Shown in pieces: positions 37,811 to 51,359 of a DNA stretch of 64,000 bases. The notes below the pieces were generated by a model that did not search any database, was not told where the DNA came from, and worked only from the letters and a program-made list of their open reading frames with translations. Location of the stretch: contig NC_083600.1 of the NCBI RefSeq assembly GCF_020882245.1, forward strand, positions 15,562,001 through 15,626,000, read 5' to 3'. Positions within the stretch are counted from its first letter, which is position 1; each line of letters opens with the position of its first letter. The position numbers and the translations under genes are program-made. The stretch comes from Rhopalosiphum padi (lineage: Eukaryota; Arthropoda; Insecta; Hemiptera; Aphididae).

Positions 37811-38552
37811 AATAATACATAATTAATTTATTAAAAACCATATTATATGATCTAATACTAGCTATGCACGACATTGCTTGCACGTAAGCAGTGTATATGT
37901 ACATTATAAATATTTTTAAAAACGGTAAAAACAAACGATGACCGCATGATTAAAACCAATGACTAAATACATACAACGATCACATACGATGCACACAAAA
38001 TGTACCTGAAATATTTTTTGATATTCGTAAGACTTTGGGTGTATTTTTGGTAAAAAAAAAATCAAATATATACAAATTGCTGTATGACAATCACTTTTAT
38101 ATATTTGTGAGCCACAAATAAATAAAAATTATCTAAAAATATTTACCGTATTAGTGTCATCTGTAAATAATACGAATATTTAGAAAGAATTTAAAAAAAA
38201 TACAACTATTAATATTATTATTGTGGTCCGTCTACGTTTACGTATTGCTGTACATAATGTCATAATGTACCACATAGATCACATTATTACACGTACATGA
38301 AATTTCACACGAAAATTAATTTACATTGATAATAGATTGACACTTTAGCCACTATAGCCTTGTGTAGTGAATTGTCACCAGCGCGGCGTCCGTTTAATTC
38401 GCGATAATGATATTATGATATTTTTATACGCGAACGAGACGCGCGCGCACACCGATCTGAGGTGACTGCTGTGCAAATAGCGTTTGTATATCATTAGCGT
38501 ATACGAAAATGTATAATACTATGTGAATATACACGAGCGAGCGTATTATACA

Positions 38553-38787
38553 TATATATATATTCTATTCGTCTATAGAGCGTTACACACTACAGTCCAC
38601 TCGTCCCGTACCGTCCTATACTATTATTTTACGTGCAATTAAAATATTGCAGTGCACCGCGTAAAAAGTGCAAACGCAATATATTATTGTACGTGAAATA
38701 TATACGCGCGGGTGATATAAATTAAATTTAAAAACAAACACTCGAGTGTGAATTTCGAACGGAACGACATTAGAGTGTTTAAAATCG
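38553..38787 (+). promoter_or_regulatory. possible TATA/Inr promoter and non-coding first exon
   Basis: TATATATATATT at 38553-38564 lies about 35 bases before ACACTACAGTCCAC (CAGTC at 38593-38597), the spacing expected of a TATA and arthropod initiator. The following 190 bases are mixed-composition leader-like sequence ending at TCG|GTAAAC (GT at 38788-38789), a plausible donor. Downstream exons were not found. Confidence 0.22.
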
Positions 38788-38829
38788 GTAAACGCTAGTT
38801 TTTTTTGTTTTTTAACGTATGTGTGAATA

Positions 38830-38904
38830 ATGGAAAACGCAATTAGTGACGAGCGTACCTATTGCATTATTGATTTATATCCTTCGTATTCGGATTTCGC
38901 GTGA
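38830..38904 (+). CDS. very short open frame downstream of a possible promoter (24 aa)
   Basis: The ATG (A at -3: AATAATGG) starts a 24-codon frame reading MENAISDERTYCIIDLYPSY and then SDFA before TGA. It lies about 240 bases below a TATA/Inr-like arrangement at 38553-38597. If the donor-like TCG|GTAAAC at 38788 is used, this ATG falls in the intron. Too short to judge on its own; listed because its composition is protein-like. Confidence 0.12.
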   Translation: MENAISDERTYCIIDLYPSYSDFA

Positions 38905-39092
38905 ACCCATATAATAGCATATTTTAAGAATATTATTATTATAATCCAATGAAATGAAAATAATAGCAAAAAAAAAAAAACAACAACAACACAAATAATG
39001 TACGATAATAAAATAACGTAAAAGGTAAAACCAATGCACATAATGGTAATAACGGATATAATTTAATACATACGCGAGTATAATGTATATAG

Positions 39093-39128
39093 TATATATA
39101 TATATGCATGTGTGTGTGTGTGTGTGTA
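39093..39128. repeat. (TA)n(TG)n compound microsatellite
   Basis: TA units, ATGCATG, then nine TG units. Confidence 0.95.
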
Positions 39129-39129
39129 T

Positions 39130-42100
39130 TGTATAGATGTGGTATATATTATAATAAGTCGTGATTAAAACCAGAAACGGGATAGGCGCGCACGGTGCAA
39201 ACGACGGCGGCCTCGTATTTATATAAATTATTATGATTTCCGCGCTCTCGCTGTCGAATGAATATATTTAAGGCGATAATATAATTTTGTTGTGGTAACG
39301 GCATATTGTACCGCCTGCGAACACATTTCTATTCACAAGCTAGCTTACAAAGTAATACATATCGACGGTGTTTGGTTGAAAGGTATATACCACTAAAATA
39401 CAAAAACCGAATTTTTGATATCAACTATACCAACGTTTCAAGGGGAAATGAGAGTGCATATATAAACTGTTGAAAAGACTCTCTTACACGTGGAGAAATA
39501 ATATTTTATCGATTGTATGACTCCAGGGCTTTATTAAAAAAATAAATAAACATTGATTTTTTTTTTGCATTTACTTAGCTTTGGTTTCCTCGAGTTTCGG
39601 GCAGACTTGTGTCTTGGAATAAATGGTGTTGACTGGATATTACATTAATGGACTTTTAGTTCCTATTTTTTTTCCATTCTAGCGTGTCCTCTGCTTGTCC
39701 GAAAGACTTTAGATGCGGGTTTAAAGTATTAGTTTAGAGCAATTTATTTACAAAATGTGCCTATGTGCAAGTTTATAAAAGCTTTTTAAAAGCCGATGGC
39801 TATTGATGAAGATGGCAGATTTTTTATCAATATCGGTCGAAGGAGATCGTTATAACTCATTGATTCGGTAGGTCAGTTGGTTTGTGATAAGGTGACAAGG
39901 TGTCTCAAACAAAAATCGAATATTGTTCTAGCCATAAGACAAGGAGAGACGTTAATATTAGGATGAATCAATAACAGAATTTTAAATAGTTTTTGCATCG
40001 TATTCAGAACTGTGTCGGTGACTGTTAGATCCGTTTAGTGTTTTGGAATCGTAACCGCATTCGCATCATGTTTCCAGATTTCCAAATAAACAGTGATCTT
40101 CCGCGCATTATAAATATACAAAAAGTTAAAACTTTGACTCACGGCACAACTGTGTAGAAACTGAAAAGTGACGGGGAGTTGAATCACTATACCTACCAAC
40201 GTAAAAGTCGATAAACCGCGATTTCTAGTAAATTTTATCACCGCCTTAAATACTTTCGTCGACGGTGAAATATTGTTTAATAATGTCTTACAAATCAATC
40301 GCATTATTACGCGACACGGGATCGTACGCGCGCAATAATAGTAGTTATAATAACTCTCTAATGAAAGGAAATCAATTTACATTATTGGCGAATATTCGTA
40401 CAATATAATAATACTACAATATTATTACGATCACGAATCGCGGTCCTTTCCCCGAAGATGCGCATTCCGCACAATCACAGAAATGTATTATAAACTGCTG
40501 CCGACGGTTCAACGGAATGACACGGCGCTTCGGATTGGCAATTTCGGTACCCGCGCCCGTGCCTAGGTAGCAGGTACCTACAATAATTATTTCACATAAT
40601 CCGCATTTGTACGGTGACAATATTATAATAATAATATAGTGTATATAATAATAATAATAATAATAGTAATACAAATATTATAGCGCACGGCAGTCGACTT
40701 GTTGACACAAAACAAAATAATATTACGTGCGGGTCGCCGCCGACGATATGTAAATTTAAATCCCCTATACGTGTTGTACTATATATGTGCATGTATCATA
40801 ATACTGGCACAATTCATATAATAATATATAATATAATATGATTAAATGACATTGTATCAGTGTACTGTCGATTTGTCAAAATCGAATGTCAACGTGACTA
40901 TTATAATATGTGTATATTATTATGTAAAAGGCGGGCGAGAGCTACTCGGTTCGGGCACAATGCACCGAATCAACGTGGAAAACACCACACGACACACTGC
41001 ATTATTATTATTATTACTATATACCGTTATTATAGACGGATCGCTGTAACAACAAGTGGAATATTATATAATATATTGTTATATAGTAAAACATTGTGTA
41101 CTAAAACGGATGTGCTTATTTTTGAGAATCTGTTATAAGGAAGTACGAGACAATAACTCGGGATTTCGTGCGCAAAAGGCCTGCAGAAAATGTTGATTTT
41201 TGCAGCTAAAAAAAAAAATCAGAGTATGAGGCGTATTAATAATATTATGTATTTTATCAAACACGTTTCTATATAAACTAGGCATTTTATTGTTATAGGC
41301 GACCAATACGATGCTTTGGGGAATTTATTTAATTTTAAAATACAATCAATACATTTTCATTTGGTGTTTAATTATGAGTTATTAATAAATATAATTAATT
41401 TATATTTATATCCGTTAATTAGTTGCGATTATAATAATATGCATTAAATAACATTTTTAAAATTTAGTGATTCAAAAGTGTGTTGGAAATTGAGTTGTTT
41501 ATAAGATAAATCCGATGACTCTAGTAGATTAAAAATAGAAAAAGTAAATGTATGCATTTTGTATAGAAAAGTCTATGGTTTTAAATTTTTAATTTATAAC
41601 AAAAACTAATAACTCGGTTTGTCTTATGATGAGTTGAATTAATACAATTTTTTTCTCAAATGTATACATATTTTATATCAGTCAAAGGTAATTGTATGCT
41701 TGTAAAAAATAATAAAAAAAAATAAGCAAAACTAGCAGAAGAATATGAACTATAATATTAACTTTATGATAAAAGTTTTTATTAGGGCTACGTGTTTGGG
41801 TTTTCAATGTTACGAGACTGAGTACTGATTTATAATTTATTTTAATAAATTCCAACATAGTTTTTCTTTTCTGTATTTATTATTTTATATTTTCGTAGAA
41901 ATTTAATACTTACGTATTATTTTTTCTTTTTTTAACGAATTTTATCAATTAGTTATTTATATTATTTTTATAATAAAATGTATACCTGTATGTAATAAAA
42001 CTTTTAATAGTTTCAAAAGAAATTTGAAAATGTAGACAAAAAAAAAACAGTATATTATTTATCATCATAAAATATGAAAACAAATAGTTTTATTAAATTC

Positions 42101-45100
42101 ATATATTATTATATTTCATTATTTCATTTGACTTATATCAATGGATGTTATGTTTAAAATACAAAAAAATGCACTGAGGACCGATTTATCTTTAAGACAT
42201 GTTTTTATTTTATTTAAAAAATCAATTTTGAAACTCATAATATTATACTTTTACAACGACCAGCAGAAACGATATAGTTTCAAATACACATATTTATATA
42301 TTCATATAAATATAATTGACTTTTCCGAGAGTATCGACGATAAAAAAATCAAGAAAAATCGTGCACGTTAAAATGTATTAATTATAATTTAGGTATTGTA
42401 CTCAATATGAACAATACATGAACAAATTGTATTTAATATTTAAATATTGAAAATAAATATTTAAATAAAACTTAAATGTCTCTGAAAATTTCATTTATTA
42501 TAATATATTCGTTCACAAGCAACGGTTGTTGAATATAAATGAATGATTTGTACGAGATAATGTTAATGAAAAGTAATAATTTTTCATTAATTATAGTATT
42601 GTTTTTAATTGGTTGGATGTTAGTATATAATGTTTAAATGTGCAGATTCTACATTGTTCGCATTCAATACATAATTAAAGGTTCAACTTTTCATTGTAAT
42701 ATTTGTAATTGCAAAGTTTTTTTAGATTTTTCGAACGAGACGAGATAACTATTTTGTTGTAGGACAGTAAAAATTCTCAAAATGTTTCACGTTGTAATTC
42801 TAAAAGTATGCGCAAAGATAAGAAATTAAACGGCGAATTATTTCTCGGATTTTTCAAAAATTGTTGAAAATATCGAGATAAAACGTAAAAACTCCACGGC
42901 AGAATTGCTTTACAAGTACAACACGAACACCTATATATATTAAATTTTTTTTTAATCGTTATTTTAAAATTTAAAGACGTCCGCCTCCAACAAACCCCCA
43001 GCCAACTGCCTGTATCTGCAAAAGTATCTTTTGAAATCAATATTATTATTTATGCCGGATTTGACGATAATGTATTACTATGTTAAGACTTACTTTTTAA
43101 TCAAAACACTGGTCCTATGTAATATGTATTCATATTCTATGCATACATATTTTGTGTTCGTGTATAACATTATAGGATTATTTTAAATTCGCTGCGAGTT
43201 GAAATATGAATAATAATGCGTGTTTAAGCTCCACGGTTTATCGATACTTGAAAATAGCGTTTAATTTCCATACAATATTATTTGACGCTGTAAAAGTAAA
43301 TCCCGAGAATACGAAACATGTGTCACAATAACCGTAGGTAACTATACGCGTTATTAATTGGCCAACAATGAATGTTTCGCGTTAGAGTTTCCGTTAAAAT
43401 GTGTACCTACACGGGATATGTTTTATGATATATCTAATGTATTATTTTCGAGGAATCACATGCCTCGCTATCGAATTACAAAGTTTTATAAAAAAAAATG
43501 TGCACACATTATTATGATGTTTCAATTTATTATGTAATAAACTGAATTCTCTGCAATGAGATGGGCGCCCGACTGTAAAATGCGATTCACGGAAAACAAT
43601 GATATTTAAACTAGCTTTTGAATTTTATTAATACGTTTTCATTCTAAACGCGGTTTGTTCGTGAGAATAATATAATATTAAAACGATATGTCTTTCATAA
43701 TCAATTCTTTGAAAACCAGGACATCAAAAAATAGTATTACTAAGCTAAAAATTAATTATTAATATCAAATAATTAATACTTTTTAGTATTTAAAAATAAA
43801 TTCTCGAAAACGTATATTAACGTTGTCGCTGCATTACCCTACACGAATCGCAAAAGTTCTACAATTTATAACTTTTTTTTTATTTTTTTATTTGGTATCA
43901 GGTGAGCAAGATTTTAGACAATATTAAACTATTGCACGGTGATCGATTAGAATAAATAACGTTCCATTTATTACGATACGCCGTGCGCAAAATAATCATT
44001 CGGGGATATACCGAATGACGCTAATGACTTTTAATAATCAATCATACCTATAATAATAATAATAACGGTATGAATTATGATATTTTACTTTTTCGATTTG
44101 TTTGGTTATCTACTGAAAGACGGGCGCGCGTTTATTATTAACATGCGATTTTCTGTGCGGAATCCGACACCGCCATAATGCTCGACGACGCGCGGTGAGT
44201 AGCAAAGGAAATTTAATTAAATATACCTACTCTTATACCTACAGAGATACGATGAATCGATTGATTTAAGTGACACATACGATCGTTTCAGAACGCATCA
44301 CCACTGATACACGTGATACATCCAACAATAATGAATGACAACTTACTATGGTCGTTTTGTCAATATTGCAAACTAATGCCACTTAATATTTATCTTGTAC
44401 GATTGTACTAATAAAATATTCGTTTTCAGAATTCGACGACGACGTCAACCACAGTTGCGATGTTTGTCGAACAAACGTTAGACATTTCAACAGAAAATGT
44501 TCGGTACTGTAAAATGTATTTATACGGTAGCTTATCGTTTCTCCGCTCGTGGTACATATGATGCCATCGAATATATTTTACAAAATAAAATTCGGGTTTT
44601 GGCATATTTTTCTTGTAAAATATATCATTATACATTTAATATGATATGATATTATATACTATTAAGAGTCACGTTCAATCAGCCTAACTTAACCGACTTA
44701 AACGCGTAAAAAAGTATTTCATTGATATAACAATATACACTAAGCCACAGTCCTCAGGCTTAATCTAACAAATATTGTTATAATAAGTACAACACTAGAA
44801 TTAAAATATGTTATGATGATACGTCGCATAGTCTTGTTGTGTTTCAAACATTGACATAATGTAAAACAACTGCACAATAACTATTAAACTATAAGAATGT
44901 TTGGAAATCTGACAATAAAATTTAAAATCTTGATGTAATACGATCGACAGTCAAGTACATTTTTAAAACCAATTTAATACTAATTCTCTATATATAGTAA
45001 GTTGTCTCTATAACCGATATATTTTTCAGATCACACAATTTGGTTTTTTACGATATATATGCATGCATTTTATAAAATATTTCGTAGAAACGTACCAATA

Positions 45101-46280
45101 TTAATCGTTCGATATTAAATTAAACGATTCAACGAGGAGTTAACAACAACTGTTGCAGACACGGATAATATTATAGGATTATTACTGACCGAAATATACG
45201 TGTCGTCCATTTATATATACCGATAAAACGTAAACGTTACTGTCGATCGATATTCAAATTGTTTAATCAGGCGCGCCTCTTATTTGCTATAACGATATGA
45301 TAATAAGTGATTACAGGGGGTTTCAATTAGAATTTCAGTTATGCAAGACAACTCCAGCAACATTGTAGGCGTAACTTTTACGGTGATTTTATTATACACT
45401 TATTATTCCAAACCTTATTGTTTTGTTGTTACGTTTAATTTAAAGTACTTGTTATGATGATCATTATAAACGACGGTTGTTTTTATTTTAATTTAATCAC
45501 TATCAATATATTTTTTATTCAAAAGCGCAATTTTTTATAGATACTTAAAGTTTAGAAGAAAAGCAGTCGTCCGCAGTTAATAACTTCTCAGCAAAAGCTA
45601 TAAAAAAAAAAAAAAAAAGTGGTTACCAATTGGATCAACTCTTCTGGTGAAAACGTTTTTCATAGAGAAAATAATAAACTATACGAATTCACTAGCTCTC
45701 TCGCTCTACTCGGGATATACAATTTTGTTCAATATTCGATATTTATGAAATTTTAAATCATAATGCATGTTTTGAAAAATGAAATAAAAATTGTATGCGT
45801 ATGAGTAAAATATAATATTATATATCGTGTGTAGGATCCAGTAGATACTTTTTTTATTTTTATATATTTTTTTATAGCTACTAGTGCATTATGGTTTATA
45901 ATAGTTCAACGAGAGGTGACATTGGAAATTTACCGATTGCTTTTAGAATATTATTTTTTTTTATATAGCGATTGGGTTCGGTTATTTTTAGAGTTGATAT
46001 ACCAATTGCGCAATTTTATAATAGCCATTGATTATCTGTATTTAAAATTATTTTTATTATTTTTCATACAACTGAAATAACTTTATATTTAAATAAAATA
46101 AAAACATAAAATAACGAATCTTATATGCATACTATAAATGTAATAAAAATAAATGACAATTGTACATATAAAATAATCTAATAATATCATATGCAATTAT
46201 GTTACAACTCCGTGTTATAAAGTATTATATCATAGAAACGAAACGATAAAATACAAAATATAGCTTACAAAAATAAAAAC
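39130..46280. other. mostly AT-rich DNA, no gene supported
   Basis: Small CpG-rich pieces at 39180-39250, 40430-40570 and 44110-44200. ATGCTCGACGACGCGCG|GTGAGT at 44178 is another short ATG frame ending at a donor-like site. A minus ATG frame (40304-40035) crosses a 15-base match to the hAT-like end at 47773. Confidence 0.5.
40645..40670. repeat. (TAA)n triplet repeat
   Basis: TAATAATAA run; gives a Tyr/Ile run in the minus-strand frames. Confidence 0.92.
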
Positions 46281-46426
46281 TTGATTTTATGTTTTTAGGT
46301 TATCACTCAAATTCTTACTTCTGTATATTAGTTAAACATAAACATTTTGTGAGTCGTCATTTAATCAATAGAATATGTGTTTTTAATTTTCAATTATTTC
46401 AATGTGCTCAGCGTATGTATGATAAT

Positions 46427-46645
46427 TTAATATCGATCATAGAGAATTGCATTGGGCACAAAAATATTGTTCATAACTGAAGGTAAAATTAAACACGATA
46501 TTAGCTTACTAACCGTAATATACGAAGAGCGCAACCGATAGTGCATACACTGATAATAAACTACAGATTTCGTTTCAGGCACAATTTTACTACAACAGAC
46601 ATAATATGTCCTACCGTTAAATCCCAGTAAAAAAAATACTTTCAT
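46427..46645 (-). CDS. hypothetical small protein candidate (72 aa)
   Basis: Minus-strand frame with an ATG in good context (A at -3). It begins MKVFFLLGFNGRTYYVCCSK and continues with a Cys/Tyr-containing strand-like region, then a second hydrophobic part rich in Ile/Leu. The N-terminus is only weakly signal-like (the core is interrupted by Gly and Asn). A plus-strand ATG frame (46289-46480) overlaps its 3' end, so at most one is likely to be real. The lead part may be a decayed transposon or domain fragment. No family can be named. Confidence 0.16.
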   Translation of the reverse strand: MKVFFLLGFNGRTYYVCCSKIVPETKSVVYYQCMHYRLRSSYITVSKLISCLILPSVMNNIFVPNAILYDRY

Positions 46646-46746
46646 TATTATTTATCAGAAATGCAAACGAAAATTGATTTGGAAAAAAGTGCTAAAAGAA
46701 CCGTCTGCTGTTCTATACCTAAGCTTATACGCGCGTACGTGTGTTG

Positions 46747-46813
46747 TACTACTACTACTATTATTATTATTATTATTAGTATCAGTAGTAGAAGCAGTAG
46801 TAGTGTAGTAGTG
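46747..46813. repeat. compound triplet repeat with self-complementary ends
   Basis: (TAC)n, then (TTA)n, then AGTAGTAG-type triplets. The first block (ACTACTACTACTA) is complementary to the last (TAGTAGTAG), so one strand can fold on itself around the TTA centre. Confidence 0.9.
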
Positions 46814-46889
46814 CTTAATACATAGATATATAGGTACAGCACCACGTGATTCATTGAGCGTATCCGATCACAGGTGATTTATTATGTAA

Positions 46890-47320
46890 TGCGTTCCTAA
46901 CGCCCGCCGAATCGAACTCGGGGGTATTAAAAACGTTCTATCGCATTGTTAATAAATAAGAAGTCCCATAACACGTACGGTTTGCAGCATAATCGTTTGT
47001 ATATACATATTGTATAACGTTTACCGCCGCGCGCAATTCACGGCGGTGTTATAATCATATTATTGGAAGCGCACCGGTGGCGCTCAAACTACAGGTGTAA
47101 TATCCGGTGACTATTTAATCTATTTACGAGACGCGTCCGGCAAAGTATATTTTACGGTAATACTGTACACACTATATTATTACGAACAACGGAGACGAAA
47201 CTCGGACCTCACGTTTTCAATCAGCCAATTAAACCGTGGTCGTGATTGAATAACGTTCTCGATCGCCCCCGCCATAAGTGTCTCAGAGTTTCCACAGTAA
47301 ACATTATAAGGCGATTAGCG
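46890..47320. other. CpG-rich block
   Basis: Contains ACGCCCGCCGAATCGAACTCGG, TTTACCGCCGCGCGCAATTC and a CACCGGTGGCGCTC segment. No frame or TATA arrangement stands out. Confidence 0.35.
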
Positions 47321-47754
47321 CGAGTGCCCTACCTGGAATTTGTAGGATTAGTGTGTGATCGACTAGCCGAGAAAAATATAAAATTTATGTAGGCGATTAA
47401 ATATATTTCTAATTTTTAAGTACGTTTATTACTAAGGTATAACACGATATTGAACAAAATAAAATATTGTAGTACCTAGACCTTACATTTTAGTATCGAT
47501 CCGATATGAAGTAGGAGGCAATGACAATGGTCCATATTCTTAATATTTACTGTCTGTTCTGTGTAGTTCTTTTGTCCGGTGTCGTTGAAATTAATGCGTT
47601 AATTGATGTGCTTGGCTTTGACTTATGAACTATAAATTTGACATAATGGATGTTTGGTAAGTACCGATTTATTCCATAAGGTACTCAGGTGAAATGCTCG
47701 TGTGACCAAATCGTCTGAGCCTTTTAAGTACGATTTCTTCTTTACGGTCTAAAC

Positions 47755-47831
47755 CAGAGGTTGCCAACCTTTTTTGACTCACGGCACTCTTAGTCATTTT
47801 CTAAAATCCGGAGGCACTCTAGGCCCTATAC
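47755..47831 (+). mobile_element. hAT-like terminus (truncated)
   Basis: CAGAGGTTGCCAACC, then a T-run and GACTCACGGCAC, matches the general form of hAT terminal inverted repeats (CAGNGGTTCCCAACCTTTTT). It starts abruptly after GTCTAAAC, which would be the 8-base duplicated target. No inverted partner GGTTGGCAACCTCTG was found in the next kilobase, so this appears to be a solo or truncated end. A second GGAGGCACTCTAGGCCC segment follows. Confidence 0.5.
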
Positions 47832-49273
47832 TCTATAGTCTATACTTTAAACTGATATGCTCTCAGGGTTAAACTATACAGATCATAATAGACAATACCT
47901 ATGTAACGATCATATTATATATAGTGTTTGGATAATAATTCACATAAACTATTGTAATTTAAATATTATAGTATATTTGTGAAGAACTGGTCATATCTAT
48001 GAACTACTACTACATTGTAATGTTATAACGACAGTACCAGGTAGAGAGTAGGAAACCAATCGTGGGCGATGATGGTATTTCAAGGAAGTTTTCCAACAAA
48101 TGTACCATCGTTAATAAATGTATTATGAATTTCAAGTACCAGGTACCTACTTACTTTCTAATCATCAAATATTATCATATATTATTTTTGAAATTAATAA
48201 TTCACGGGACTTAATTTAATATGAATATTATTATTAGCTATACCTATTATTATTATGTGGAACGCTTTGATAAAAAAGTATTGTTATTCTTGGGTTGATA
48301 TAAGTTATTGTACATGTTCACAGAATCGAAATTGCTGTATTAACTACCTACTAGTTTAAAATTTAATTCATCAGTTCCTCGAAGCAAATGTTTAAGGTTT
48401 AAAATTGTTATATATTATATTAGAAATTGTTTCGATTTCTTGGTATACTATTCATAAAAATCGTTTAACTAGAAAAATTATTGCAGCTTTTGAATAAAAT
48501 ACATAGACCGTATTTGAGAATATTCAAAGTTCAAAATCATTTCCAGACTGTTGCAATATCAAATACAAATGATATTATCATTTATCATTATATTTCGTGA
48601 GCATACAATAAAAGAAGACATATAATATCCGATTACAATTTTATTAAAACGTTTCGTTATAATGCGCACCGTCTACCGGTTTACAGAACATCGTATTACC
48701 GCTTAATATATACTATACAATTACTTGACTTGAGTCAAATGGAGAAAAGGTATTATGTCCATTTTCACAAAATCACAAAATCGATGTTTGATATAGTTGT
48801 ATTGTTAATTGGCCACTTCTCTTGTCAGCTCTGCACGAATCTCAAGTTATAAAAAGAAGTATCACGTGTAATTTAATATTTTTTATGTACAAATGAGGTA
48901 GGTACAACTGAAAAACGGAATATTTTTAGCGACAAGTCGACTCACTGATGCGCGCAATAATTCTCATTGTGTAATACTTGTATTATTTAGAATATAATGC
49001 AAACCTCTGAGCATAATACAATTTTTCACACGATTTTTAATAAATCTCTTCGATAACAATATTTATATTGCACCATTATTACTGACATCGTACGATTCAC
49101 AGACTTTATTTATTTTCTTTTTACCACGATCGCGTTAACGTGAAAATCTTCGATAACCGTTTCAAGTTTTCGTTCGAGACAAATTAATACACGCTCGTCA
49201 ACGAACTATAATATAAAATCGAATCCTTCGGACTTTAAGTTACAACGAAAACATATCATTATTTACTTATCAA

Positions 49274-49307
49274 TTATTATTATTATTATTATTATTATTG
49301 TTGTTGT
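49274..49307. repeat. (TTA)n(TTG)n triplet repeat
   Basis: Eight or more TTA triplets followed by three TTG triplets. Confidence 0.95.
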
Positions 49308-49516
49308 ATCGTTATTTGCAGTCGTCTATTTGAAAACGTTTCTTATATGTACACGTCGTTGTTTTCGCGAAGTTATCGATCCGAATCACAATATAGCCGT
49401 ACCTTTATGTATATAGACATGTCCATGACGTAGAGCAGAGACTTTCGTCCGGCTCTTTACGGCAGAGATCAGGTTAAGTTACGTACCGTGCGGGTCCGTT
49501 TGGCGAACAAACAAAC

Positions 49517-49544
49517 TATATATACATACATATATATATATATA
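49517..49544. repeat. TA/CA-rich microsatellite
   Basis: TATATATACATACATATATATATATA.. with two CATA interruptions. Confidence 0.88.
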
Positions 49545-49686
49545 ATGGAATCATGATGACTTCTTTACTTTGTTCGCCGACTACGTCGTTGTACAGAAAC
49601 CTCATTACTTCGCTACGGTGATTTTATTTTACGAATATCGTGTTATCCCCTGTCGTATTTGATAAATAAATAGAATTACTCGGAGC

Positions 49687-49705
49687 AAAAAAAAAAAAAA
49701 AAAAA
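49687..49705. repeat. poly(A) run, 19 bases
   Basis: Uninterrupted A run followed by TGGGG. No coding-like retrocopy seen directly upstream, so a retroposon tail is not supported. Confidence 0.9.
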
Positions 49706-51359
49706 TGGGGTCATACACTGCAGCATTCACACACATACACATATTTATTTGCACATAGCACATATAAACTGCAACGACAGAATTATAGTAAATAGATAAA
49801 TTTGTATGATATACATAGCCAACAGAGTGCGTGCGTGCGGTTTAAGTATTTTGTAAACAACGCAAATCGTTCAGTATTCAAGCCAAATAGGTACTGCAAA
49901 CGTTTCGCCTGCAGAAGGTGCACTATTTATATTCCCATTTATAGTCCACACATTATTGGTTCAAAACTGCAATTTGAAACAAAAATGATTGCATTCCAAA
50001 ACACTTTAGTGAATGACTTTCGATTCGTAAACATAGTCAAGAGTTTTGTCGAGTCATGAAAATATACAAAACGATATATTATTATATTAAACGTGCGGAT
50101 GGGCAAATGTAATATTGCGGATTTTTCGTCACGGATGTGTCACACCGTCAACAAACTATAAACTTAACTCACTACTGATGCTAATAAATACATAATAAAT
50201 TATAAATAATAACGATTACTGGACATTTTATTATTATAATCGTTCGCATATATATGTACATGCACATATCGGTTACATACACTTATATTATTACGTTGGT
50301 AAGTGTTTCATAATATTGTATACTATTTAATTTTGAATGTGTTTAATAATGGTTAATAATGTATCATCGAAAATATGTTATTTGAATGGAATTGCACCAA
50401 TTTCGAAAAAAATTATGATAAAAAGATGACCCTGAAACTCTCATTGATGTACTTATGTATGACTGTATTAATATGACTGGTTCTCCACCCTGTTCAACAA
50501 TACACCAAATACAAAAACATAGTGATCGAAAAAATATTTAATGTTTTGAATTTTAAAACAGTTTTGTATCAACTTTGTTTGCTCACAATCGCTGTGCAAC
50601 CGTATATTATGTATGATTACTATTTTCATGCAATACAAATAGCGTTTCTCGAATTTTATTATCCAGTTATATATATTTAGTTTCATAAATTTCATACCCA
50701 GTCGTTCTATCAACGTTTGTGATTGGCATTTTGGCAGCTGTCACACATCAACGCATGGCATATATAAATTAACTTTTTATAACGCGTGGTGTAAAACATT
50801 ATTAACGAACATAATATTTTCTGATTATACTTGATACGAGTCATTGGTCCGGAACATTTGTGTACTTTTCATGTCAAATTATAGATAAATTATATCTGGC
50901 ACAGAGTTAAATTTTTTATTGTGTTATTAAAGTTTGATAAACTACGACTCGGAAATACGCACGTGTCCCGATACCAATGATGCGGTTCGAACTTTACGGC
51001 TCGTTCGGCGAGATAGAACAATAGGTTTTGAACCCGAAAACAATCAGGCAGACCTATAACCTATTATACTATAATTGTCGATTCGGACGATTCGTATAGG
51101 AACGTCGTCGCGAATACCGGAAAAATACTTCACAAACAGATAATCAAACGCCATTTTATAATTGGAGTTTCGGGTTCGCGGCCTGTAAGCGGAGTGTGCA
51201 AGTACACATAATATATTAATATAGTCGAGTTGGTCAATATGGATAGATGCGATTACGGAGATTGTTTCAAAATATATTATAACCGTTTTCACGGGAATGA
51301 CAATATTATATGATAATATGTAAACAGTACGTATTTGTATATGATATTATATACATTTA

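Larger units (their letters stand above)
47835..51355. other. AT-rich DNA, no gene supported
   Basis: Includes the triplet, TA and poly(A) repeats listed separately. Frames at 49802-50059 and 50713-50468 (minus) start at TTG and are not supported. Confidence 0.5.

Noticed and set aside
40035..40304. 89-codon minus-strand ATG frame with GTGAGT inside
   Set aside because: The donor-like GTGAGT lies in the 15-base word shared with the hAT-like end at 47773, so it is probably not a real splice site.
44178..44194. ATG plus five codons ending at GTGAGT
   Set aside because: Too short; no phase-compatible downstream exon found.
46740..46815. Possible CRISPR-like repeat array
   Set aside because: Triplet microsatellite with no spacers; eukaryotic context.
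47648..47662. ATGGATGTTTG followed by GTAAGT
   Set aside because: Four codons only; strong donor hexamers occur by chance several times in a window this size.
49680..49710. Poly(A) run as a retrocopy tail
   Set aside because: No coding-like sequence upstream and no target duplication seen.
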